A stretch of DNA of 7,959 bases from Desulfobacteraceae bacterium (GTDB taxonomy: Bacteria > Desulfobacterota > DSM-4660 > Desulfatiglandales > Desulfatiglandaceae). The position numbers and the translations under genes were made by a program. Below, piece by piece: positions 1 to 5,587 of this stretch; within the stretch, counting starts at the first letter, position 1; the number at the start of each line of letters is the position of its first letter. The notes beneath the pieces were generated by a model. It did not search any database, was not told the DNA's origin, and worked only from the letters and a program-made list of their open reading frames with translations. The stretch lies in NCBI GenBank assembly GCA_020349865.1, contig CP070700.1, positions 4,310,981 to 4,318,939 of the forward strand, written 5' to 3'.

Positions 1-822
1 CCGTTTACAAACCGTGACGCCGACCGCGTACCTATCATAAAGCACGAGGATGTACGACGGATGCTCATGAACCTCAAGGCCGGTACCGAAGCCATGCGCG
101 CCATGATAGCGAAGCTTTTCTATTTCATCGATATGCACGAACACGATCCCGACGAGGTGAGCCGTAACAAGGCAGGGCTCCAGGTGGAGCTTTTTACGCC
201 TTTGGTTAAGGCCTACTTCTCCGACTTCGGCTACCAGTTGACCGGTGAGGCGATCCAGGCCTTAGGCGGTGTGGGTTTCTGTAGTGAGTTCCCGGTCGAA
301 CAATACGCCCGTGATATCAAGATTGTGTCCATATGGGAAGGAACCCGGTACATACAGTCCCTCGACCTGGTGGGCCGAAAGCTTCAAATGGAAGGAGGAA
401 AGGTCTTCCAGGACTGGATCCAGGATGTCATGGCATTTACCGGAAAACATAAAGAAGATGCAGAATTTGGCCCTGATTTTAAACTTCTCTTCAAATCGGC
501 TCAGGCGACCGGTGACTTTGCTATGCGCTACATGAAGTACTTTCAGGAAGGAAGGCTGCCGTTGATTCCCCTGAGTTCTACTCTCTTTCTGGAGTGCTTT
601 GCTGAAACCGTTCTGGCGCAATTCATATTGGAACAGGGTCTCATCGCCCGGGACAAGCTTAAGGAGGTCGATGCGGAGTCCGCGGACGGCTTCTTTTACC
701 GGGGCAAGATCGAAACGGCCAAATTCTTTTGCCGTAATATTTTGCCCAACGTCTTTGCCCGGCACACTGTCGTGCAACAGGAAGACACGTCAGCCTTGGA
801 CATCCCGGAAGAGGCCTTTTGA
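1..822 (+). CDS. Acyl-CoA dehydrogenase, long form with extra C-terminal domain (5' end outside the window)
   Basis: This is the C-terminal 273 residues of a flavin-dependent acyl-CoA dehydrogenase, which introduces the alpha-beta double bond of an acyl-CoA in beta-oxidation and passes electrons to electron-transfer flavoprotein. The frame is open from base 1, so the ATG at 61 is internal. The C-terminal helical FAD domain carries LTGEAIQALGGVGF, then EQYARDIKI and IWEGTRYIQ. The Glu of WEGT (codon 337-339) sits where the catalytic base lies in the medium-chain family. After LVGRKLQMEGG about 145 more residues follow, matching the extra helical tail of the roughly 600-residue subfamily (acetyl-CoA dehydrogenase-like C-terminal domain). 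The gene ends in TGA at 820-822. The next recognisable item downstream is a TetR remnant, which fits an old fatty-acid degradation locus. Substrate chain length cannot be read from this part. The family call is secure. Confidence 0.93.
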   Translation, partial: PFTNRDADRVPIIKHEDVRRMLMNLKAGTEAMRAMIAKLFYFIDMHEHDPDEVSRNKAGLQVELFTPLVKAYFSDFGYQLTGEAIQALGGVGFCSEFPVEQYARDIKIVSIWEGTRYIQSLDLVGRKLQMEGGKVFQDWIQDVMAFTGKHKEDAEFGPDFKLLFKSAQATGDFAMRYMKYFQEGRLPLIPLSSTLFLECFAETVLAQFILEQGLIARDKLKEVDAESADGFFYRGKIETAKFFCRNILPNVFARHTVVQQEDTSALDIPEEAF

Positions 823-879
823 TTATTTATACTCAGCTGCAGTCATGTCATCGCAAGTCCGCGACGATACTAGTCGGCG

Positions 880-960
880 AGCAGCTCGGCCCTGAGTAGT
901 TCGACTCGTTCGACCTTGAGGCTCTCGACAGGCTCACCGCCGAAGGGCTCAAGTCGCGCC
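880..960. repeat. Intergenic repeat-like block rich in TTCGAC and GGCTC
   Basis: This non-coding stretch holds GTTCGAC twice (899-905 and 908-914) and three GGCTC copies (920-924, 931-935, 946-950). A near-complementary pair, CTTGAG at 915-920 and CTCAAG at 948-953, could close a hairpin. The wording (CCCTGAG, CTCGACAGGCTCA, CGAAGGGCTCA) resembles the dispersed CCCTGAGCCTGTCGAAGGG-type intergenic repeats seen in many bacterial genomes. That resemblance is from memory and was not searched. No reading frame of note crosses it. It lies just downstream of the acyl-CoA dehydrogenase stop, where such elements often sit. Confidence 0.45.
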
Positions 961-973
961 GTTAGACCAAGTT

Positions 974-1028
974 GAAGCGAAGCGACGTGACAATCTATTG
1001 AGATTTCATCGCATTCGTTCGCGATGTC
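974..1028. repeat. Imperfect palindromic intergenic element (GCGAAGC...AATCT family)
   Basis: The centre is a perfect stem, AATCT (992-996) and AGATT (1001-1005), around the loop ATTG. The flanks continue as an imperfect palindrome: GAAGCGAAGCGACGTGAC on the left and TCATCGCATTCGTTCGC on the right. The layout matches the widespread hairpin repeat family built on TTGCGAGCGAAGCAATCT and its complement, recognised from memory. A related half-element lies at 5488-5518. The element ends a few bases before the point where the TetR remnant becomes readable, so it may mark the site of rearrangement that removed the regulator's N-terminus. Confidence 0.55.
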
Positions 1029-1036
1029 CTTTATAA

Positions 1037-1363
1037 ATAAACCCAGATTTTCTGAAGGTCTTTCTTCTTCAGATCCAGTTTAATAAACGGTTCTATGGAT
1101 CGAAAGCATTTAGGGGCTTCTTAGATTATTTCCGGGTAATAGAGGGTATTATTGAAGAAGGGAAATTGGAAGGTATTTTCCGCTCGGACGTTAATCCACG
1201 TATTTTTCGAAATATGTTTTTGGGGGTATTCACTCATATGGCACTTCGGTGGCTCATTTTTGGGGCTAACGTGGAAGCTGACAAAATGAAGGAGATAAAT
1301 GAGGTTATAGATTTGCTATGCACGGCTATGTTGGCAGTTGATGCTGAGAAACTGATCGCTTAG
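1037..1363 (+). pseudogene. TetR-family regulator remnant: C-terminal ligand-binding half only
   Basis: The open frame runs from just after a stop at 1034-1036 to TAG at 1361-1363, about 108 codons. It begins INPDFLKVFLLQIQ and continues through DYFRVIEGIIEEGKLEGIFR, VNPRIFRNMFLGVF and MALRWLIFG. The pattern of NP, then a helix ending in IIEEGKxEGxFR, then NPxxxxxxxxGxxxxxxLRWL, is typical of the C-terminal domain of FadR/YsiA-like TetR regulators of fatty-acid degradation. These are normally about 190-200 residues. The roughly 50-residue N-terminal helix-turn-helix and the start of the ligand domain are absent, and no HTH-like coding is seen in any plus-strand frame of the 200 bases upstream. 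A possible TTG start at 1166 would give only 65 residues and has no clear ribosome site. It is most likely a dead gene. The link to acyl-CoA metabolism is inferred from the neighbouring dehydrogenase. Confidence 0.75.
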
Positions 1364-1439
1364 ATCAAACATCACAATGCAAATATTCCAAAAAGATGGG
1401 CATGGCTATTCCTCTTATGTAAAATCTTACAGGCCACAA

Positions 1440-1499
1440 GGAAAGTTTGGACGAAGGAACAGGGATATAGCCAATCCGATTTTCCCTTCGTTCGTTTCC
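1440..1499. repeat. Long imperfect hairpin in the gap between the TetR remnant and pcm
   Basis: ACGAAGG (1451-1457) pairs with CCTTCGT (1485-1491). An outer GGAAA (1440-1444) can pair with TTTCC (1495-1499), and an inner GGAT (1463-1466) with ATCC (1474-1477). There is no adjacent T-run on either strand, so it is not a classical Rho-independent terminator, though it lies about 50 bases beyond the pcm stop. It could be a palindromic repeat or an RNA structure in the pcm 3' region. The rest of 1364-1545 shows no supportable gene. Confidence 0.35.
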
Positions 1500-1545
1500 C
1501 GTCTCATCGTCAAATTTGCTCAGAGGAAAGCAAAAGGCTCTTCTT

Positions 1546-2199
1546 TTAATCCTTCCATCCATGAACCCCCACCAAATCAACAAAGCGGCAACCCCCCAGG
1601 TTTTTCTGGATGATATTTCCCTTTTTCTTGGTTGCTTTGAGCAGTTCCTGGCTAAATTTGTTCCCTACAGGGATGATGAGCCGCCCGTCCTCCGCAAGCT
1701 GGTCAAGAAGGGGTTGAGGGATTTGGGGGGCACCGGCCGTAACAATAATGGCATCGTAGGGTTCGTACTCTTTCCACCCGAGAGTTCCGTCAAAGGCCTT
1801 GAATAGGATATTAATATACCCCAATTCGGCAAGAATATTTCTTGCCTTTACCATCAATGGCCGTATCCTTTCGATAGTATAAACCTTTTTAGATAATTCA
1901 GCGAGGATGGCTGTCTGATAACCGCTGCCAGTACCGATCTCAAGGGTCATTTCTGTGCCGGTGAGCTCAAGAGCTTCAGTCATGAGGGCCACGATATAGG
2001 GTTGAGATATGGTCTGGTTGTGGCCGATGGGCAGAGGGTGATCATTATAGGCTTCGTTTACCAGGGCCTCTTCCACAAAACGGTCTCTGGGAATACTGCC
2101 CATAGCCTCCAGCACCCGGGGGTCTTTGATCCCTCGCGGGATGAGCTGGTTTTTGACCATTCTTTCTCTGGCCAAGCGGTAATCGGGAGTGTGGATCAC
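1546..2199 (-). CDS. pcm: Protein-L-isoaspartate (D-aspartate) O-methyltransferase
   Basis: The cytosolic repair enzyme methylates L-isoaspartyl residues in aged proteins using S-adenosylmethionine. With the start used here it has 217 residues, normal for bacterial Pcm (about 205-220). Residues 7-35 (YRLARERMV through RVLEAM) match the N-terminal helix. GHNQTISQPYIVALM at 59-73 is the family hallmark around the isoaspartate pocket. LEIGTGSGYQTAIL at 86-99 is SAM motif I, YTIER at 107-111 supplies the acidic ribose-binding residue, and YDAIIVTAGAP at 148-158 is motif II. The C-terminus has the usual RFVDLVGVHGW. I chose the GTG at 2197-2199 because the conserved alignment starts there and AAAGAGA lies a short distance upstream. 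The frame stays open to an ATG at 2380-2382, but that extra 61-residue extension does not resemble any Pcm. Another possible start is the ATG at 2158-2160. The gene stands alone, without the surE or nlpD neighbours seen in many proteobacteria. Confidence 0.95.
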   Translation of the reverse strand: MIHTPDYRLARERMVKNQLIPRGIKDPRVLEAMGSIPRDRFVEEALVNEAYNDHPLPIGHNQTISQPYIVALMTEALELTGTEMTLEIGTGSGYQTAILAELSKKVYTIERIRPLMVKARNILAELGYINILFKAFDGTLGWKEYEPYDAIIVTAGAPQIPQPLLDQLAEDGRLIIPVGNKFSQELLKATKKKGNIIQKNLGGCRFVDLVGVHGWKD

Positions 2200-2319
2200 G
2201 GTATTTCTCTTTGAGGGCGGATTTTTCAGAGAGCATTTCCTTATATTAAAAAGATTAACACACAAATGATAGAAATGTAAATTAAAGAGGTGCATTTTCC
2301 TGCAAGCCCATAGGCCATC

Positions 2320-2348
2320 TTGACAACCGGTTATTCGGGTGGTAACGT
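2320..2348 (+). promoter_or_regulatory. Candidate sigma-70 promoter for glyQS
   Basis: A perfect TTGACA at 2320-2325 is followed, after a 17-base spacer, by TAACGT (2343-2348), which matches only three of six -10 positions. It lies about 90 bases before the glyQ start, a reasonable place for the operon promoter. The -35 is strong and the -10 weak, so this is tentative. Confidence 0.3.
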
Positions 2349-2391
2349 CCCACCTTCCTAATAAGGGTACACATCCACCCATTCAGAATGG
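2337..2391 (+). promoter_or_regulatory. Possible leader structures before glyQ with competing pairings
   Basis: GGTGG (2338-2342) can pair with CCACC (2350-2354) across a 7-base loop. GGGTGG (2337-2342) can instead pair with CCACCC (2375-2380). A third small hairpin is CCATT (2379-2383) with AATGG (2387-2391), loop CAG, which competes with the second. Exclusive pairings of this kind can act in attenuation, but the segment has no T-rich terminator tail, and the candidate promoter would start transcription inside it. The pairings are seen; regulation is speculative. Confidence 0.2.
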
Positions 2392-2425
2392 CCGTTTATT
2401 GGTGTTTCGGACAGGTCTGCACGCC

Positions 2426-2431
2426 GGAGGG
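2426..2431 (+). promoter_or_regulatory. Ribosome binding site of glyQ
   Basis: GGAGGG stands five bases before the ATG at 2437, a strong Shine-Dalgarno match that fixes the glyQ start. It contrasts with the weak site before glyS. Confidence 0.85.
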
Positions 2432-2436
2432 AACCT

Positions 2437-3309
2437 ATGAACTTTCAAGAACTGATTATGGCCTTAGAAAAATACTGGGCCGATTACGGATGTCTGATAC
2501 AGCAGCCTTATGACCTTGAGGTTGGGGCTGGAACATTTAATCCGGCGACCCTGTTGAGGGTATTAGGACCGGAACCATGGGCTGTGGCTTATGTGGAACC
2601 TTCCAGGCGTCCCACTGACGGCCGATACGGTGAAAACCCGAACCGTTTGGGTCATTATTACCAATACCAGGTGATCATAAAGCCTTCCCCGATTGATATA
2701 CAAGATACCTATCTCGGGAGTTTAAAGTCCCTCGGTGTCGATCCGTTGGACCATGATATACGGTTTGTTGAGGATGACTGGGAATCCCCCACCTTAGGTG
2801 CCTCAGGCCTTGGTTGGGAGGTGTGGCTTGATGGTATGGAGGTCACTCAGTTTACCTATTTTCAATTGGCGGGCAGCATCAAGCTGGATCCTATTTCGGT
2901 AGAGATCACTTATGGGTTGGAAAGAATTGCCATGTATTTGCAGGAGAAAGAGAACGTATTCGATCTCATGTGGAACGATAAGGTGACTTATGGGGATGTC
3001 CATAAAAAAGGCGAATGGGAACTGTCTGTATATAATTTTGAAACGGCTGATGTGGATATGCTTGTGAAGATGTTCGATATGCAAGAGCAAGAATCCATAA
3101 GACTCGCCGAAAAAGGTTTGGTACTGCCGGCCTACGATTACTGCCTGAAATGTTCCCACATGTTTAACATTCTGGACGCCAGAGGGGCGATCAGTGTGAC
3201 GGAAAGAACCCATTATATCGATCGTATCAGAAACCTGGCGCGTCTTGCTGCAAAGAATTATTTGGTTCAGAGAGAGGAAATGGGATACCCTTTGATGATT
3301 GACGAATGA
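2437..3309 (+). CDS. glyQ: Glycine--tRNA ligase alpha subunit
   Basis: This is the catalytic alpha subunit of the bacterial alpha2-beta2 glycyl-tRNA synthetase. It activates glycine with ATP and, with GlyS, charges tRNA-Gly in the cytosol. It is 290 residues long, a little shorter than the E. coli protein (about 303). The class II core is complete: [20 protein letters not shown] at 13-32, [13 protein letters not shown] at 36-48, [20 protein letters not shown] at 52-71, and [12 protein letters not shown] at 74-85. [15 protein letters not shown] at 108-122, [18 protein letters not shown] at 126-143 and [12 protein letters not shown] at 156-167 follow. The tail ends GYPLMIDE. The start is set by the strong GGAGGG at 2426. 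glyS follows after 52 bases, so the two are probably co-transcribed. No damage is seen. Confidence 0.98.
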   Translation: MNFQELIMALEKYWADYGCLIQQPYDLEVGAGTFNPATLLRVLGPEPWAVAYVEPSRRPTDGRYGENPNRLGHYYQYQVIIKPSPIDIQDTYLGSLKSLGVDPLDHDIRFVEDDWESPTLGASGLGWEVWLDGMEVTQFTYFQLAGSIKLDPISVEITYGLERIAMYLQEKENVFDLMWNDKVTYGDVHKKGEWELSVYNFETADVDMLVKMFDMQEQESIRLAEKGLVLPAYDYCLKCSHMFNILDARGAISVTERTHYIDRIRNLARLAAKNYLVQREEMGYPLMIDE

Positions 3310-3375
3310 TGATTGAGGATTGCGGAATAACAAATAATAAATGTCCAATGATGGATGACCAATGACAAATGACAA
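3303..3375. repeat. Low-complexity AATGAC/AATGTCC spacer repeat between glyQ and glyS
   Basis: The 52-base spacer is made of short degenerate copies of an AATGA(C/T) word: AATGTCC (3340), AATGATGG (3347), ATGACC (3355), AATGAC (3361) and AAATGAC (3367). The series overlaps the last codons of glyQ and runs into the first four codons of glyS (M-T-N-D). The reverse strand reads GTCATTTGTCATTGGTCAT, a style of intergenic low-complexity sequence I recall from deltaproteobacterial and planctomycete genomes, though I have not checked this. It leaves glyS with no good Shine-Dalgarno sequence. Confidence 0.5.
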
Positions 3376-5464
3376 GAAAAAAAATACAGCGGGTGAACTA
3401 TTATTAGAAATTGGAACGGAGGAGATCCCCTCAGCTTATCTGGAGGAAGGACTAAAGGATCTGAGGCGGCTTGCAGAAGCCTGCTTTAAAGAAAACCGGA
3501 TTAAAATTACGGGCAGTCTGCTTACCTACGGAACACCCAGACGACTGGTCATCATCGGAAACGGCATTTCCGGTACGCAGGAAGGTCTGGTGAGGGAAAT
3601 AACAGGGCCTCCTAAAAGTGTGGCCTATGATGAAAAAGGGAAGCCCACAAAGGCGGCCCTGGGTTTTGCTCAGAAACAGGGCGTTTCCGTTAAAGAACTC
3701 GAATGCATAGAGACACCTAAAGGAGAGTACCTGTACGTAAAACGCAGGATCCCCGGTAGACCCACAAAAGATATCTTAGGCGAGATTTTACCTAAACTCA
3801 TTGCCGATATCTCCTGGCCTAAGTCCATGCGTTGGGGAACCATTAGCTTTCCTTTTGTACGACCCATCCAATGGGTGCTGGCCCTTTTGGATGGTAAATT
3901 AATTTCCTTTGAGGTGGCTGGTGTTGGGAGTGGGAATACTACTCAGGGCCACCGTTTTATGGCACCTGAAATAAAGGATGTTTCCAATGTTCACGACTAT
4001 CTTCAAAAAATGGAAGATAGCTTTGTCATAATCGATCAGCACGAAAGAGAAAAAATAGTAGAAAAAGTGGCTAAAGAAGCAGCCGCAAGAGTAGGGGGAA
4101 CACCTGCCCAGGACCCGGAGCTGGTTAAGACAGTGGCGAATCTGGTGGAGTATCCTTCTGCAGTATGTGGCAGTTTTGATGATGTTTTCCTGAATATCCC
4201 CGATCCTGTTTTGGTTACGGCAATGAAGGAGCACCAGAAATACTTCGCAATTTTCAGTAAGGACGGCCGATTGATGCCTCATTTCGTGGCTGTAAACAAT
4301 ACCATTGCAAAGGATGAATCGGTAGTTCGGAAAGGTCATGAGCGGGTTTTAAGGGCCAGGCTTTCTGATGCAAAATTCTTTTTTGAGGAAGATAGAAAAA
4401 AGGGGCTTGGGGATCGTCTCGATGACTTGGCCGGGGTTATCTACCAGGCCGATTTAGGGACATCCTATGCTAAAGTCCAGCGTTTTACATCACTGGCCGA
4501 ATACCTGAGTGAAAAAGTGCTAACCGATAAGATCGATGATGTGAGAATTACCGCAAGGCTGTGCAAATGCGATCTCGTTACCCATATGGTCACGGAGTTC
4601 CCGAGCCTTCAGGGTATAATGGGCAGAGAGTATGCTCAGATGGAAGGTATGTCCGCAGAAGTCTGTCTGGGGATTTATGAGCACTACCTCCCAACGAGGG
4701 CAGAGGGATCTTTGCCTACGTCCAAAATAGGCGCTGTTGTTGGAATGGCAGACCGCATGGATACGATTGCCGGGTGTTTTGCTGTTGGTCTTGAGCCCTC
4801 AGGCACCACGGATCCTTTTGCTCTTCGAAGACATGCACTTGCCATCATTCGGATTGTGGAAAACATTGCATGGGATCTGTCGCTCAAGGAGTTCATCAAG
4901 AAAAGTCTCTCCATTTTGAATGAAGAGATCAAGTTTGATAACAAACGGGTGTTTGCAAGGGTATCAGACTTTTTCAGGGAACGATACAAACAGCGCATGT
5001 TGCGATCGGGTTATGAAAATGACCTGATTGAGGCTGTTATATCGGTAGAGTTCGATCGAATCAATGAACTGCTTTCGAGGATTGACCAGCTCAAGAAATT
5101 CATTTCCGAGTCCGGGGAATTTAGTGAATTAGCAATGACTTTTAAACGGGTAACAAACATACTCAAAAAACAGGAAAAACAGTTTGAGGTGGACGCTGCT
5201 CTATTCAGGGAAACCTGTGAATCCGATTTGTGGACAACATACCGGTCGCTGAAAGACAATGTATATGAGCATCTTAAAAGAATGGACTATTACAATGCTC
5301 TTGACCTCATGGTCAGGCTCCGGAAACCGGTGGATGCATTTTTTGACGGGGTGGAAATACTAACTAAAGAAAACGAGGCGTTGAAGGCCAACAGGGTTGG
5401 GATTCTACAGAATGTGGCTCGCCTTTTCTTGAGTGTTGCGGACTTTTCTAAGTTTTCGATTTGA
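3362..5464 (+). CDS. glyS: Glycine--tRNA ligase beta subunit
   Basis: This is the tRNA-binding beta subunit of glycyl-tRNA synthetase and works with GlyQ. It has 700 residues, close to the E. coli length of about 690. ELLLEIGTEEIPSAYLEEGL at 12-31 is the standard N-terminus. YGTPRRLVI at 56-64 and TQGHRFMAP at 194-202 belong to the N-terminal domains. VEYPSAVCGSF at 262-272 leads to MKEHQKYFAIF at 288-298, and GHERVLRARLSDAKFFFEED spans 325-344. The HD-like region follows, with TEFPSLQGIMGREYA at 411-425 and DRMDTIAGCF then EPSGTTDPFALRRHA at 464-492. The C-terminus (from about 590) is the helical anticodon-binding domain, with LRKPVDAFFDGVEIL at 653-667. The ATG at 3362 is the only start that fits. 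An in-frame ATG at 3341 is closed by a stop after five codons. The upstream Shine-Dalgarno is weak, so expression may rely on read-on from glyQ. The gene is intact. Confidence 0.98.
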   Translation: MTNDKKKNTAGELLLEIGTEEIPSAYLEEGLKDLRRLAEACFKENRIKITGSLLTYGTPRRLVIIGNGISGTQEGLVREITGPPKSVAYDEKGKPTKAALGFAQKQGVSVKELECIETPKGEYLYVKRRIPGRPTKDILGEILPKLIADISWPKSMRWGTISFPFVRPIQWVLALLDGKLISFEVAGVGSGNTTQGHRFMAPEIKDVSNVHDYLQKMEDSFVIIDQHEREKIVEKVAKEAAARVGGTPAQDPELVKTVANLVEYPSAVCGSFDDVFLNIPDPVLVTAMKEHQKYFAIFSKDGRLMPHFVAVNNTIAKDESVVRKGHERVLRARLSDAKFFFEEDRKKGLGDRLDDLAGVIYQADLGTSYAKVQRFTSLAEYLSEKVLTDKIDDVRITARLCKCDLVTHMVTEFPSLQGIMGREYAQMEGMSAEVCLGIYEHYLPTRAEGSLPTSKIGAVVGMADRMDTIAGCFAVGLEPSGTTDPFALRRHALAIIRIVENIAWDLSLKEFIKKSLSILNEEIKFDNKRVFARVSDFFRERYKQRMLRSGYENDLIEAVISVEFDRINELLSRIDQLKKFISESGEFSELAMTFKRVTNILKKQEKQFEVDAALFRETCESDLWTTYRSLKDNVYEHLKRMDYYNALDLMVRLRKPVDAFFDGVEILTKENEALKANRVGILQNVARLFLSVADFSKFSI

Positions 5465-5487
5465 TAGGCTTGCAAAAGATACCTCCT

Positions 5488-5518
5488 ATTGTCTTTGCGA
5501 GCTTAGCGAAGCAATCTT
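5488..5518. repeat. Half-element of the TTGCGAGC...GCGAAGCAATCT repeat family
   Basis: ATTGTCTTTGCGAGC, then TTAGCGAAGCAATCTT, lies 24 bases after the glyS stop. TTGC and GCAA bracket it as the ends of a short imperfect palindrome. It shares GCGAAGC and CAATCT with the palindrome at 974-1028 and looks like one arm of the same dispersed family. The family is recognised from memory and is not verified by a search. There is no T-run after it, so I do not call it a terminator. Confidence 0.5.
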
Positions 5519-5552
5519 ATCGGCTGTAACAAGTTGAAATCAGGAGAGTGAG

Positions 5553-5586
5553 GTGTCTGTTCCGAGCGGAGCGAGGGATCATTTGT
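5553..5586. repeat. CCGAGCGGAGCGAGGGATC-type intergenic repeat
   Basis: TGTCTGTTCCGAGCGG followed by AGCGAGGGATCATTTGTC resembles the dispersed TGTCATCCCGAGCGAAGCGAGGGATCTT motif, remembered from many environmental bacterial genomes. Internally CCGAGCG is followed by GCGAGG. It fills the space up to the mltA stop codon, between two convergent genes. With 5488-5518 it accounts for most of the 123-base gap. Confidence 0.45.
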
Positions 5587-5587
5587 C

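Noticed and set aside
61..63. ATG at 61 as the start of the acyl-CoA dehydrogenase
   Set aside because: The frame is open back to base 1 and its translation (VPIIKHEDVRRMLM) continues the family's sequence, so this Met is internal.
262..777. A 171-codon minus-strand frame inside the acyl-CoA dehydrogenase
   Set aside because: It is the complement of a conserved coding region, with no domain signature or ribosome site that I can see.
823..1545. A CRISPR array or phage attachment site in the decayed region
   Set aside because: There are no regularly spaced identical repeats, no tRNA gene and no integrase nearby. The repeats seen are short and irregular.
1516..1806. Plus-strand frames opposite pcm as genes
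   Set aside because: They are antisense to a strongly conserved methyltransferase, and their products resemble no family.
2200..2382. An N-terminal extension of Pcm of 61 residues from an ATG at 2380-2382
   Set aside because: The extra residues show no Pcm similarity and cross the divergent intergenic region. The conserved protein begins at the GTG at 2199, which has a purine-rich site upstream.
2320..2436. A true T-box riboswitch before glyQ
   Set aside because: There is no recognisable stem I, no intact TGGNACC antiterminator bulge, and no terminator hairpin with a T-run. The candidate promoter would also begin transcription within the motif.
3899..4339. A 146-codon minus-strand frame inside glyS
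   Set aside because: It is a shadow of glyS. Its Cys/His/Ile-rich composition comes from the opposite strand's codon pattern.
5465..5587. A Rho-independent terminator shared by glyS and mltA
   Set aside because: The palindromic motifs there lack a following T-run on either strand and fit dispersed repeat families better.
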